A DNA stretch of 64,000 bases from JAHFTY01 sp964584785 (GTDB lineage Bacteria > Acidobacteriota > Terriglobia > 20CM-2-55-15): assembly GCA_964584785.1 (NCBI GenBank), contig CAZPBY010000018.1, forward strand, positions 1-64,000. Direction: 5' to 3'. The position numbers and the translations under genes are program-made. Of this stretch, positions 51,417 to 60,877 are shown in pieces; within the stretch, counting starts at the first letter, position 1; each line of letters opens with the position of its first letter. Below the pieces are notes generated by a model. It worked only from the letters and a program-made list of their open reading frames with translations. It did no database searches and had not been told where the DNA came from.

Positions 51417-53852
51417 TCACTCGCAGCGTAATGCGATGATCGGATCCACACGTGTCGCCTTCCGGGTGGGAAAGTAGCAAGCCGCAAACGCGATAACGGA
51501 AATTAAGGCGCCGACGGCAATGTACGTCATCGGGTCGGCTGAACCGACGCCGTAAAGATAGCCGTGGATCAGACGCATGATCACTGCTGCGCCGACGCTT
51601 CCAAACACAATGCCGAGCAGGGCCAAATGCATTCCGCCGCGGAGTACCATTCGTAGGACGCGCGTCCGCGCCGCGCCAAGCGCGACGCGAACGCCGATCT
51701 CGTGCCGGCGTTCGATGACGGAATAGGCGATCACTCCGTAGATTGCGATACTCACCATCGCCATGGCAACGGCCCCAAGAAACGACAGCATGAGCCCAAG
51801 GAATCGCCGCCGTTCAACCGAGTAATACAGCACCGACGCCAATGGCTGGAGCGACGATACCGCCTGATTCGAATCGATCGCTTCGATCTCTTTGCGAACG
51901 GCATTCGCCAGGCCGCGCGGTGGGTTCGTCGTTCCGATGACAAAGTAGGGCGTTCGGCGAAACCTGAGTCCGGCCGTTGTTGGAATGTAAATTTCCGGAC
52001 GCGGTTCAAACAGAATACCCCACTGATGGATGTCACGGACAACGCCGACGACTCGAACGGACTGCATTCGATCTGTGATATCGCCCAACTGCAGCGTGGC
52101 GCCGATGGGATCGGAGGCGCGGAGAAACTTCTTCGCGAAGGAATCATTGATCACAACAACGCCGGATGCTGCAGTCATGTCGGTCACGTCCAAAAGACGG
52201 CCGCGTTGCAGAGGGATGCGAAGCACTTCAAAATAACCGGGCGTGATCGGTTGTATGTCCGCCCGGCCGGCCTCTTCGGTTGCCGGCTGGCCACCGAGAC
52301 GAAATGCGACACCGGGATTGTAGCCAATCAAAGGAAGGTAATTGACGGCGGCGAATGACTCCACTCCCGGCAACGCGCGAACGCGCTGTTCGACATCAGT
52401 AAAGAATCGATTCACGCTCGCTGCGTCCGGATAGCCCGCTTCAGGCAGAGAGACGCGCATTGTGAGAACGTTGTCCGTTCGAAAACCGAGGTCGGCGGTG
52501 ATGAGATTGTTGAAGGTTCGGATCATCAACCCGGCCGACACCAGAAGCATCATAGCGAGCGCAATCTCCGACACGACGAGAACACTCTGAATCCGTCGAT
52601 GCCGGGGACTCCCACTTCCACCGCGGCTGCCGGAGCGGAGAAAGCGATCGAGGTCGGGTTTGGACGCGGCGAGGGCGGGCGTCAAGCCGACGATGATTGC
52701 AGTGAGCATCGTGACGGTTCCCATGAAAATCAGTACTCGGAAGTCGACGGCGATTCCGTGCAGCACGCCGCCTCGGGCAAGCCGCTCAGCGAAAGCAGTT
52801 TCGAGCGATCGCAATGTCCATTGCGCCGCGATCAGGCCGGCGGCGGCGCCGAGCAAACTGAGGATGAAGCTTTCGGTGAGCAGCTGGACGATGAGCCGCC
52901 GCCGCGTTGCTCCAATGGCGATGCGGATGACGAACTCCTTTTGCCGGCTGGCGGTTTGCGCCAGCAGCAGGTTCGTCAGGTTGGCGCACGCGATCAGCAG
53001 CACAAATGCGACTGCCCATTGCAGGATCAAGAGTCCGGTTTTGTATTTGCCGATGAGGCTCTCGACAAAGGGCGTCACCGTGACGGTTAGTCCGGCGTCG
53101 CTTGCGCGCCGTTCACCGGCCGAGGACGCCGCTTCGATGGATCGCAGTTCCGCCTGAGCTTTGCCCGCATCCGTCGTGGCCGCGAGCTTTCCCACCACGG
53201 CGACATTTCGTCTGAACGAATCGCTCAGTACATTCGGCGGAGCGGCTGCCGATAGCGATGCCCATACATCCTGGTTCGGCGGATACTGGCTCGTCTCCGA
53301 CACAATTCCGACGATCGTGACTGCCAGATCATCCAACAGAACGGCACGGCCAATTATCGCGGGACTCCTCGCAAATTGTCGCGTCCATAGCGACTCCCCG
53401 ATTACGACCGAAGGCGACGCAGCGCTCTGATCCTCACCAGCGCTGAGGGCGCGGCCCGCCAGCAATTCCATGCCGAAAATTTGGAAAAAATCCGAGGACA
53501 CGAGGCTGCCCTTGATCTGTTCCGTCGCAGCGCCTGTCTTCAGTGTCGGATTCCATCCCATCGCTGCCGCAAGACCGTCAAAGCTTCTGCTGCGTGACTT
53601 CCATTCGGAGAATTGAGGATAGGAGACTTCCGTACCGGCCGACGGGTTCGAGGGATCGGAGTCGCCGACAACGACCAGGCGATCCGAATCGGCATACGGC
53701 AGCGGCCGCAGCAGAATCGAGTAGACGCCGCTGAAGATCACCGCATTGACGCCCATGCCGAGAGCCAGCGTGATGACGGCCACCAGCGAAATCCAGGGGT
53801 GCTTCGCCAGCATTCGAACGCCGTAGCGAAGGTCCTGCATAAAAGTTCTCAT
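51417..53852 (-). CDS. ADOP-type duplicated FtsX permease
   Basis: An 811-residue membrane protein with two tandem MacB/FtsX units, each an N-terminal helix, a periplasmic MacB-PCD domain and FtsX helices. Typical text: DLRYGVRMLAKHPWISLVAV at the start; IRIAIGATRRRLIVQLLTES in the middle; and ERRHEIGVRVALGAARTRVL near the end. This is the acidobacterial duplicated orphan permease family, present in tens of copies in some Acidobacteriota, usually with no ATPase gene beside it, as here. Substrate unknown. It is the best taxonomic marker in the window. Confidence 0.92.
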   Translation of the reverse strand: MRTFMQDLRYGVRMLAKHPWISLVAVITLALGMGVNAVIFSGVYSILLRPLPYADSDRLVVVGDSDPSNPSAGTEVSYPQFSEWKSRSRSFDGLAAAMGWNPTLKTGAATEQIKGSLVSSDFFQIFGMELLAGRALSAGEDQSAASPSVVIGESLWTRQFARSPAIIGRAVLLDDLAVTIVGIVSETSQYPPNQDVWASLSAAAPPNVLSDSFRRNVAVVGKLAATTDAGKAQAELRSIEAASSAGERRASDAGLTVTVTPFVESLIGKYKTGLLILQWAVAFVLLIACANLTNLLLAQTASRQKEFVIRIAIGATRRRLIVQLLTESFILSLLGAAAGLIAAQWTLRSLETAFAERLARGGVLHGIAVDFRVLIFMGTVTMLTAIIVGLTPALAASKPDLDRFLRSGSRGGSGSPRHRRIQSVLVVSEIALAMMLLVSAGLMIRTFNNLITADLGFRTDNVLTMRVSLPEAGYPDAASVNRFFTDVEQRVRALPGVESFAAVNYLPLIGYNPGVAFRLGGQPATEEAGRADIQPITPGYFEVLRIPLQRGRLLDVTDMTAASGVVVINDSFAKKFLRASDPIGATLQLGDITDRMQSVRVVGVVRDIHQWGILFEPRPEIYIPTTAGLRFRRTPYFVIGTTNPPRGLANAVRKEIEAIDSNQAVSSLQPLASVLYYSVERRRFLGLMLSFLGAVAMAMVSIAIYGVIAYSVIERRHEIGVRVALGAARTRVLRMVLRGGMHLALLGIVFGSVGAAVIMRLIHGYLYGVGSADPMTYIAVGALISVIAFAACYFPTRKATRVDPIIALRCE

Positions 53853-53881
53853 GGTCCGAACACTATAGCGTAGAGGCGCGG

Positions 53882-53887
53882 TAGAAT
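53882..53887 (+). promoter_or_regulatory. -10 element 7 nt before the M16 peptidase ATG
   Basis: TAGAAT, 7 nt, then the ATG at 53895. This suggests a leaderless or nearly leaderless mRNA. GGAG at 53890-53893 is too close to the ATG to serve as a normal ribosome binding site. Confidence 0.35.
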
Positions 53888-53894
53888 TCGGAGC

Positions 53895-55250
53895 ATGAAA
53901 CGTTCAATCACACTACTCCTTTGTTCATTTCTGCCGCTGCTGGCTCTTGCTCAGCAGCGTGACACGAAGCTGTTTCCATACAACTACACAACCGACGACC
54001 TTGAGAACGGACTTCGACTCATCACCGTGCCGACCGATTATCCGAATATGGTCGCGCTTTATATCGTGGTCCGCACGGGGTCCCGGAACGAGGTGGAACC
54101 GGGCAAGAGCGGCTACGCCCATCTTTTCGAACACCTGATGTTTCGGGGTTCGGAAAACTACACATCGGAGCAGCAAACCGAAATTCTCAAACGCGCCGGA
54201 GCGGAATCCAACGCCTACACCACGCTCGATCGAACGGTGTTCTACGAGACCTTCACAAAAGACGATCTTGACCCAATCCTGAAAATGGAAGCCGATCGCT
54301 TTCAGCGGCTGAAGTACAGCGAGGCGGCATATAAGACCGAGTCTCTTGCTGTGCTCGGCGAATACAACAAGAACAGCGCCAATCCCGAAAACAAACTACT
54401 CGAAGTGCTGCAGGACACCGCGTTCAAGAAGCATACGTACGGCCACACGACTATGGGTTTCATCAAGGACGTCGAAGATATGCCGAACCAGTACAACTAC
54501 AGCCTCGAGTTCTTCAAACGCTACTACCGGCCCGAGTACACCACGATCACGCTTGTCGGCGATGTCACGCGTGAACGCGCGCTGGCGCTGACGAAGAAGT
54601 ATTTCGGCGAGTGGAAACGCGGGGATTACGTGCCCAACATTCCAATCGAGCCGGCTCAGACCGAGTTGCGTGCTGCCGATGTGGACTGGTCTTCGCCGAC
54701 ATTGCCGCTGGTGGCGGTTGCCTATCATGGTCCTGCTTATTCGGATTCGATCAAAGACAAAGCCGCGCTCGACCTTCTGGTGCAACTGGCGTTCGGCCAG
54801 AACTCGGACCTATACCAGCGGCTCGTGTTGAAAGAGCAGAAGGCGGAATGGGTCGAATCGGATTTCGGCAATCAGGTGGATCCGAGCTTGTTAACTGTTG
54901 TCGGCCGCGTGAAGGACGTCAAGGATATCGATTACGTTCGCGAGCAGATTCAAGATACGTTCCGTCGATTCACCGACGAACTGGTGTCGCAGTCGAAGCT
55001 CGATGCCACGCGGTCGCGAATGCGGTATGGATTCGCGATGCAGATGAACAGCAATAGCGCGATTGCCACTCGTCTCGCACCCTACGTTGGTCTGACGCGG
55101 TCGCCGGAGACGATCAACAAACTGTTCGATCTGTATCAACAAATCACTCCTGAGGACATACGAGCGGCAGCTGCAAAGTATTTCGTGGAGACCAATCGGA
55201 CGCTCGTCACGCTGAAATCCAAGCCCACCAAGAACGAGGAGAAGCACTGA
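53895..55250 (+). CDS. M16 family zinc metallopeptidase, catalytic subunit
   Basis: A 451-residue periplasmic protease. A signal peptide ends at LLALAQ. The inverted zinc motif HLFEH (H76, E79, H80) and the distal ligand E156 (AVLGEYNK) are intact, so it is catalytically competent. The second M16 half (about 230-430) is inactive, as usual. It is followed directly by a second M16 gene without the zinc motif; such pairs form a heterodimeric peptidase clam. Likely a general peptide-degrading or processing protease. Confidence 0.92.
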   Translation: MKRSITLLLCSFLPLLALAQQRDTKLFPYNYTTDDLENGLRLITVPTDYPNMVALYIVVRTGSRNEVEPGKSGYAHLFEHLMFRGSENYTSEQQTEILKRAGAESNAYTTLDRTVFYETFTKDDLDPILKMEADRFQRLKYSEAAYKTESLAVLGEYNKNSANPENKLLEVLQDTAFKKHTYGHTTMGFIKDVEDMPNQYNYSLEFFKRYYRPEYTTITLVGDVTRERALALTKKYFGEWKRGDYVPNIPIEPAQTELRAADVDWSSPTLPLVAVAYHGPAYSDSIKDKAALDLLVQLAFGQNSDLYQRLVLKEQKAEWVESDFGNQVDPSLLTVVGRVKDVKDIDYVREQIQDTFRRFTDELVSQSKLDATRSRMRYGFAMQMNSNSAIATRLAPYVGLTRSPETINKLFDLYQQITPEDIRAAAAKYFVETNRTLVTLKSKPTKNEEKH

Positions 55251-56743
55251 TGATCAAGCGTCTCACCTCGATTCTCCTCGCGGCCGCGGTTGTGACTTTG
55301 CCGGCCGCGGCCAAGCCTGCAACGTTGTTCCAGCGCGGGACGTCGCCGCTTGTGAGCTTCCGGCTGCTCTTCATGACTGGCGCTGCTTCCGATCCTGTCG
55401 GAAAGGAAGGCCTCGCCGCGTTGACTGCCGCGATGCTCGCTGAGGGCGGAACGCGGACGCTGAGCTACGACCAGATTGTCGAAGCGCTTTATCCGATCGC
55501 GTCGTCGGTTCGCTGGCAGATCGATAAAGAGATGACGGTCTTTTCCGGCACCGCGCACATCGAGACGGTGGACCGCTACTACGGTCTCCTCAAGGACATG
55601 CTGCTGGATCCCGGTTTTCGAGCCGATGATTTCAAACGTCTGCAGGAAGAGGCCATCAACTTCCTCAAAGTCGACCTGCGCGAAAGCAATGATGAAGAGC
55701 TCGGCAAGGAGTACCTCTATAACATCGTTTACGCCGGTCACCGCTATGCCCATCACAACATAGGCAAGGTGTCGTCGCTGCAGAAACTCACCGTTCAGGA
55801 CGTTCGAGACTTTTATCGCAACAACTACACTCAGGCCAATCTGATCATCGGACTCGCCGGCGGATATCCGCAGGGGTTCGAGCAGAAGGTCGAAGCGGAC
55901 TTCGCGAAGCTGCCGGCAGGTTCGCCGCGCGCGTCCGGCGGTGAAGAAATGACGGCGCCGAAGCTGGCTCCCGGCACTCGGATCGAGATCGTCGAACGCG
56001 ACACTCGATCGACGGCGATCTCGATGGGGTTTCCCATCGAGATCAATCGTTCGTCGAAAGACTGGCCGGCGCTCGCCGTGGCCGCCTCGTACCTAGGGCA
56101 GCACCGATCATCGAACAGTCACCTGTATCAGCGTTTGCGGGAAGCTCGAGGCCTGAACTATGGCGACTACGCTTACATCGAGTACTTTCCCCGCGGCATG
56201 TTTCAATTCACACCCGATCCGAATCTGGGACGCCGGCAGCAGATTTTTCAAATATGGATACGGCCGGTTGAGCCGAAAAACGGACTGTTCGCCTTGAGAG
56301 GAGCGCTGTTCGAGTTCGACAAGTTCGTCCGCGAGGGTTTGTCGGTTGAAGACTTCGAGGGTGCGCGAGACTTCCTGATGAAGTACTCGAACATCCTGAC
56401 TCAAACGCAGGACCTTCGTCTGGGATATGCCCTGGACAGCCGGTACTACGGGATTCCGGAATTCACGACTTACATGAAGGAGCAGCTTTCCAGGCTTACA
56501 CGTGAAGATGTGAACCGGGCGATTCAGAAATACCTCAAGACCGATCGCATGCGCATCGTCATTATTACCAAGGATGGCGCCTCGCTTCGCGATGCGATCG
56601 TCAAGAACGAGCCCTCTCCGATCACGTACAACGCGCCGAAACCCGAGGAGATCACCGAGGAAGACAAAACGATACAGGCGTTCAAGATCGGCGTGAAGGG
56701 CACAGACGTTGTCCTGGTTCCCATCGACAGGGTGTTTCAGTAG
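55250..56743 (+). CDS. M16 family protein, non-catalytic subunit
   Basis: A 497-residue partner of the preceding peptidase. It has a signal peptide (LTSILLAAAVVTLPAAA) and two M16 halves, but GKEGLAALTAAML stands where HxxEH should be, so it cannot bind zinc. The Arg-Tyr pair that contributes to substrate binding in such subunits (HLYQRLREARGLNYG) is present. The ATG overlaps the last base of the upstream stop codon (TGATG), so the two are translationally coupled. Confidence 0.9.
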   Translation: MIKRLTSILLAAAVVTLPAAAKPATLFQRGTSPLVSFRLLFMTGAASDPVGKEGLAALTAAMLAEGGTRTLSYDQIVEALYPIASSVRWQIDKEMTVFSGTAHIETVDRYYGLLKDMLLDPGFRADDFKRLQEEAINFLKVDLRESNDEELGKEYLYNIVYAGHRYAHHNIGKVSSLQKLTVQDVRDFYRNNYTQANLIIGLAGGYPQGFEQKVEADFAKLPAGSPRASGGEEMTAPKLAPGTRIEIVERDTRSTAISMGFPIEINRSSKDWPALAVAASYLGQHRSSNSHLYQRLREARGLNYGDYAYIEYFPRGMFQFTPDPNLGRRQQIFQIWIRPVEPKNGLFALRGALFEFDKFVREGLSVEDFEGARDFLMKYSNILTQTQDLRLGYALDSRYYGIPEFTTYMKEQLSRLTREDVNRAIQKYLKTDRMRIVIITKDGASLRDAIVKNEPSPITYNAPKPEEITEEDKTIQAFKIGVKGTDVVLVPIDRVFQ

Positions 56744-56759
56744 CCCACTTCAAGGCGCC

Positions 56760-56862
56760 GTCACCGAGCCCGTCGCTGCGCTCCGGGTTCTGCACGCTTT
56801 GCCCCGACTACGTTGAGTGGCACAACCGTCAGAACCCGGGGCGCAGCGACGGGCTTCGTGAC
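56760..56862. repeat. REP-like palindrome, copy D
   Basis: The fourth copy of the family at 3082. The left arm is GTCACCGAGCCCGTCGC... to GGGTTCTG; the right arm runs from TCAGAACCCGGGG to CGGGCTTCGTGAC. The loop is the longest of the four, about 35 nt. It lies between the M16 pair and the lysine-ketoglutarate reductase gene. Confidence 0.75.
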
Positions 56863-56879
56863 GTCACTTCTTCTTATGG

Positions 56880-56885
56880 TATGTT
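56880..56885 (+). promoter_or_regulatory. -10-like hexamer 6 nt before the LKR ATG
   Basis: TATGTT, 6 nt, then the ATG at 56892. It lies just after the REP copy D and fits the leaderless pattern seen at several other genes here. No -35 is evident. Confidence 0.3.
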
Positions 56886-56891
56886 CACAGC

Positions 56892-58208
56892 ATGAAAGTC
56901 GGGTTGCGCCGGGAGGACAAGAACGAGTGGGAACGAAGAGTCCCGTTGACGCCCGATCACGTACGATCACTGGTGCGGCAAGGTGTTCAGGTTGTCGTGC
57001 AGCCGTCCACGATCCGCATTTTCAAGGATGACGAATATCGCAGTGTAGGCGCAGCCGTGCACGAAAACCTCTCGGATTGCCGTGTCGTGTTCGCAGTGAA
57101 GGAAATTCCGGCCGATTTTTTCCGCGACCAGGGCGTCTACATGTTTTTCTCGCACACGTTCAAGGGCCAGCCATACAACATGCCGATGTTGCGAAAGATC
57201 ATCGACCGTGGCGCAACGCTGATCGACTACGAAAAGGTTACCGACGATCAGAACCGCCGGCTGATTTTCTTCGGCAACTACGCCGGCACCGCCGGAATGT
57301 TCGAGACATTTTACACTTTGGGAAAAAGGCTCGTCTGGGAAGGCACCGCCAATCCTTTCGCAGATCTCAAGCGGCCTGTGGAATACTCCAGCCTCGACGA
57401 CGCGAAGGCCGCGCTCAAATCGGCCGGTGAACGGCTCGCCGCCGAAGGTCTCGCGGAGACGCTTTCACCGTTTGTTGTGGGGTTCAGCGGTTACGGCAAC
57501 GTGTCTCGTGGTGCCCAGGAAATCTTCGACCTCGTGCCGAATGAGACGATTCATGCCTCGGAGTTGGCGGCATTCATGAAATCCGGCACAGCTTCGAATC
57601 GGAGGCTGTACAAAGTCGTGTTCTATGAGAAGGACATGGCGAGACCCCGCAATTCCAGTATGCCTTTCGATCTGCAACAGTACTATCGACAGCCGGACAA
57701 GTATGAATCCCGGTTCGAAGAATACCTGCCGCACTTGAGCGTTCTGGTGAACTGCATTTACTGGGACCCGCGGTATCCGCGCCTCGTCACCAAACAGTGG
57801 GTCCGTCGCGCGTGGAGCGGAGGCCAGAAGCCGCGGCTGCGGGTGATTGGAGACATTAGTTGCGATATCGAGGGATCGGTGGAATGCACGGTGCGAGCGA
57901 CTGAGCCCGGAGATCCGATCTACACTTATTTCCCAGCCAACGGGCTGGCAGCGAGCGGCTGGGAAGGGCATGGTCCGGTCGTGATGGCAGTCGATACGCT
58001 TCCCTCGGAATTGCCTCGCGAGGCTTCTAACAGTTTTGGCGACATGCTGGTTCCTTTCGTTCCGGCGATCGCGAAAGGAAACTTTGAGAAATCGTTTGAT
58101 CAACTCGATCTCCCGCATGCCGTCAAGCGCGCGGTGATCGTTCATCGCGGCGACTTCACACCGGATTATCTGTACATGTCCAAGTTTGTTCAATCCACTT
58201 CCGTTTAG
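56892..58208 (+). CDS. Lysine-ketoglutarate reductase (saccharopine-forming)
   Basis: A 438-residue enzyme of the alanine dehydrogenase/PNT-like family that condenses lysine with 2-oxoglutarate to saccharopine. It begins KVGLRREDKNEWERRVPLTP, then KEIPADFF and YMFFSHTFKGQPYNMPML, which closely resemble the LKR half of the eukaryotic bifunctional AASS protein. A nucleotide-binding region spans about 190-240 (VVGFSGYGNVSRGAQEIFDL). RVIGDISCDIEGSVECT lies near residue 320. The saccharopine dehydrogenase gene follows 7 bp after the stop, so the two catalyse consecutive steps of lysine degradation. Confidence 0.88.
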   Translation: MKVGLRREDKNEWERRVPLTPDHVRSLVRQGVQVVVQPSTIRIFKDDEYRSVGAAVHENLSDCRVVFAVKEIPADFFRDQGVYMFFSHTFKGQPYNMPMLRKIIDRGATLIDYEKVTDDQNRRLIFFGNYAGTAGMFETFYTLGKRLVWEGTANPFADLKRPVEYSSLDDAKAALKSAGERLAAEGLAETLSPFVVGFSGYGNVSRGAQEIFDLVPNETIHASELAAFMKSGTASNRRLYKVVFYEKDMARPRNSSMPFDLQQYYRQPDKYESRFEEYLPHLSVLVNCIYWDPRYPRLVTKQWVRRAWSGGQKPRLRVIGDISCDIEGSVECTVRATEPGDPIYTYFPANGLAASGWEGHGPVVMAVDTLPSELPREASNSFGDMLVPFVPAIAKGNFEKSFDQLDLPHAVKRAVIVHRGDFTPDYLYMSKFVQSTSV

Positions 58209-58215
58209 GGGTCTT

Positions 58216-59562
58216 ATGCAAAAAGTTCTAGTTCTCGGCGCCGGCTTGATTTGCCGCCCGATCATTCGTTACTTGCTCGAGTCCGGAAACGTTGAAGTAA
58301 CGCAGGCCACACGTACGGCGGAAAAGGCTGCCGGCATGATCGGCGGTCATGCAAATGGAAGGGCCGTATCGCTCGACGTGACACAATCGGATGCGGCCTC
58401 GCGCCTCGACGAACTGGTGCGCAACACGGATCTCGCCGTGAGTCTCCTGCCGTACGTTCATCATGCGACGGTTGCGGAGTCGTGCATTCGACATCGCAAG
58501 AACATGCTCACCACATCCTACGTCTCGCCGGCAATGCGTTCGCTCGAGCCGCGGGTAAAGGACGCGGGCATCGTCGTGTTGAACGAAGCCGGATTGGATC
58601 CGGGCATCGATCATATGTCGGCGATGCGGGTGATTCACGACGTGGAGCGGCGCGGCGGCAAAGTCACGAGCTTCCGCTCCACAACAGGTGCGCTGCCCGC
58701 GCATGATTCGAGCAACAATCCGTTCGGCTATAAATTTTCATGGTCGCCGAGGGGCGTGCTGCTCGCTTCGCGAAATTCCGCGAAGTGGCTCGAGAATGGG
58801 TTGATTGTCGACGTGCCCGGCGAAAAGTTGTTCGAGAATTACCGCCTCGAGGACGTTCCGGGCGCCGGCACTTTCGAGAATTATCCGAATCGCGATTCGC
58901 TGCCGTACAAGGATGTGTACGGTCTGAAGTCTGCGAAGACGGTCTATCGCGGAACGTATCGAATGTCCGGATGGTGCGAAACCCTGCGGTCCATCGTCGC
59001 GCTCAATTGGCTGAAGGATGAGCCGGTGCAGGGTTTCACCGGGAGAACCTACCGCGATATGACGGCGCACTTGATCGGCGTATCGCCGGTTGGTCTGGCG
59101 GAGAGCGTCGCGTCAAAGCTGGGATTACCTTCCTATGCCGCAGCGGTGAAGCGCTTGGAATGGCTTGGCCTCTTCAGCGATGAGGCGCTGCCTGCAGGCG
59201 CCAGTGATCCGCTCACGTATTTGAACGTGCTGATGCTCAGGAAGCTTTCAATGCAGCCCAATGATCGGGACATGGTCGTCATGAATCATGAATTCACCGC
59301 GGAGTTTCCTGGCGGAAAGAGCGAGCGCATCACCTCGACGCTGCTGGACTACGGGATTCGCGGCGGCCACACGTCCGTGGCGCGGACGGTCGCGCTTCCT
59401 GCGGCAATCGCCGCCAAGATGATTCTTGACGGAAAGATCAAGACGCCCGGAGTATTCATTCCGGTTGAGCCGTCGATCTATGAGCCCATCCTCAACGAGC
59501 TCGAGACGCTCGGAATTCGATTTCACGAAGCGCATGAAGTCCGTCACGAGGCCGGCCGCTAG
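58216..59562 (+). CDS. Saccharopine dehydrogenase (glutamate-forming)
   Basis: A 448-residue enzyme that oxidises saccharopine to glutamate and 2-aminoadipate semialdehyde. The N-terminal Rossmann fold is VLVLGAGLICRPIIRYLLES. Family motifs: NEAGLDPGIDHMSAM and YRMSGWCETLRSIVALNWL. It matches the SDH half of eukaryotic AASS. The ATG at 58216 follows the LKR stop by 7 bp, with AGGGG upstream. The frame is open into LKR but has no better start. The aldehyde product would need an aminoadipate semialdehyde dehydrogenase, which is not adjacent. Confidence 0.9.
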   Translation: MQKVLVLGAGLICRPIIRYLLESGNVEVTQATRTAEKAAGMIGGHANGRAVSLDVTQSDAASRLDELVRNTDLAVSLLPYVHHATVAESCIRHRKNMLTTSYVSPAMRSLEPRVKDAGIVVLNEAGLDPGIDHMSAMRVIHDVERRGGKVTSFRSTTGALPAHDSSNNPFGYKFSWSPRGVLLASRNSAKWLENGLIVDVPGEKLFENYRLEDVPGAGTFENYPNRDSLPYKDVYGLKSAKTVYRGTYRMSGWCETLRSIVALNWLKDEPVQGFTGRTYRDMTAHLIGVSPVGLAESVASKLGLPSYAAAVKRLEWLGLFSDEALPAGASDPLTYLNVLMLRKLSMQPNDRDMVVMNHEFTAEFPGGKSERITSTLLDYGIRGGHTSVARTVALPAAIAAKMILDGKIKTPGVFIPVEPSIYEPILNELETLGIRFHEAHEVRHEAGR

Positions 59563-59591
59563 TCCGGGTTGCTGGTTGGCGGGCTAATGTG

Positions 59592-60368
59592 ATGAACCTG
59601 AACCGAACGGGCGGCGGGCTTGAACTGCGGGGAGTCTCAAAGCGATACAGCACCCTTATCGCCATCCAGCGAACGGACCTTGCGGTTCCGGCCGGCCGCA
59701 CTCTTGTGCTGATCGGGCCATCGGGTTGCGGCAAGTCCACCCTGCTGCGGTTGATGATCGGTTTGATTCGTCCTGATGAAGGCGCTGTCCTTTTCGACGG
59801 AACTCCTTTTACCCCCGAGAACAGCGCGAAACTTCGGCATCGCATGGGTTATGTCATTCAGGATGGCGGGCTGTTTCCCCATCTGACGGCTCGCGATAAC
59901 GTCACCCTGCTGGCGCAGCACCTTGGAAAACCACGCCAATGGGTCGACGATCGGGTTTCGGAACTGGCCGCACTAACGCGTTTTCCAGTGGACGGTCTGC
60001 AGCGCTTTCCGGCGCAACTTTCCGGCGGACAGAGGCAGCGCGTCAGCCTGATGCGGGCGCTCATGCTCGATCCGGATGTGCTTCTGCTCGACGAACCGCT
60101 CGGCGCTCTCGATCCGATCATCCGCAGCGACCTTCAGTCCGATCTGAAAGGCATTTTCCAGACGCTGCGCAAAACCGTCGTTCTTGTCACGCACGACATC
60201 GGAGAGGCAGCGTTTTTCGGTGATGAAATCGTCTTACTCCAAGCCGGCGCGATCATCCAAAGAGGACGACTCACCGATCTGGTCCAGCGCCCGGCGAATG
60301 AGTTCGTTGTGCGATTCATCAACGCCCAGCGAACGCCTCAACTCACGCCTGCAGGGAGTCCGCTGTGA
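59592..60368 (+). CDS. Osmoprotectant-type ABC transporter ATPase
   Basis: A 258-residue ATP-binding subunit of the OpuA/OpuC (ProV-like) group. Walker A GPSGCGKST, Q-loop YVIQDGGLFPHLT, signature LSGGQRQRVS, Walker B VLLLDEPLGALDP, and H-loop VTHDIGEAAFF. It lacks the C-terminal CBS domains of ProV/OpuCA. The ATG at 59592 is preceded by an alternative GTG at 59589. It overlaps the substrate-binding/permease gene by four bases (GTGA), so they form one importer for glycine betaine, choline, ergothioneine or similar compounds. Confidence 0.9.
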   Translation: MNLNRTGGGLELRGVSKRYSTLIAIQRTDLAVPAGRTLVLIGPSGCGKSTLLRLMIGLIRPDEGAVLFDGTPFTPENSAKLRHRMGYVIQDGGLFPHLTARDNVTLLAQHLGKPRQWVDDRVSELAALTRFPVDGLQRFPAQLSGGQRQRVSLMRALMLDPDVLLLDEPLGALDPIIRSDLQSDLKGIFQTLRKTVVLVTHDIGEAAFFGDEIVLLQAGAIIQRGRLTDLVQRPANEFVVRFINAQRTPQLTPAGSPL

Positions 60369-60877
60369 AGCGTTTACTCGCCCTCTTCTCCGTGGCGTTG
60401 GCGATACTGGTGGCTGACCGCACCGCCGGAGCGGCTGAGACGGCACTCACCATCGGCTCCAAGTACGACATTGAGGGCGAAATTCTCGGCAACATGTTCG
60501 CGATACTCGCGCGGAGCACAAACACGCCGGCCGCGTATCTGCGGTTGGGCGGAACCGAGGTTGCCTGGCAGGCCCTGATCAACGGGCAGATCGACGCCTA
60601 TCCCGAGTACACAGGCACTCTCACTCACGAAATTTTTGCCACGAGGAAGATCACCACGCCTGCGCAACTCGACACGGCGCTTCAAGAGTTCAACCTGGTG
60701 ATGAGCAAACCACTTGGCTTCAACAATACGTACGCCATCGCGTTGAAGGAAGACACGGCGGGGAAACTGGGTATTGCGACAGTCAGCGATATGAAAGCGC
60801 ATCCCGACTTGCGTCTCGGTTTCAGCAATGAATTCATGGGAAGGGACGAGTGCTGGCCGGCGCTGCAGAAAAGGTAA
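60365..60877 (+). CDS. Osmoprotectant-type substrate-binding domain (5' piece)
   Basis: The N-terminal part of a gene broken by an assembly gap. It has a signal peptide (LLALFSVALAILVADRTAGA) followed by an OpuAC-like substrate-binding domain: LTIGSKYDIEGEILGNMFA, GGTEVAWQALINGQIDAYPEYTG, and FNNTYAIALKED. The stop at 60877 lies in degraded contig-end sequence and is probably artificial. The native protein should continue into the permease at 60918-62025, giving a substrate-binding domain followed by a permease in one chain. The start is GTG, overlapping the ATPase stop. Confidence 0.75.
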   Translation: MKRLLALFSVALAILVADRTAGAAETALTIGSKYDIEGEILGNMFAILARSTNTPAAYLRLGGTEVAWQALINGQIDAYPEYTGTLTHEIFATRKITTPAQLDTALQEFNLVMSKPLGFNNTYAIALKEDTAGKLGIATVSDMKAHPDLRLGFSNEFMGRDECWPALQKR

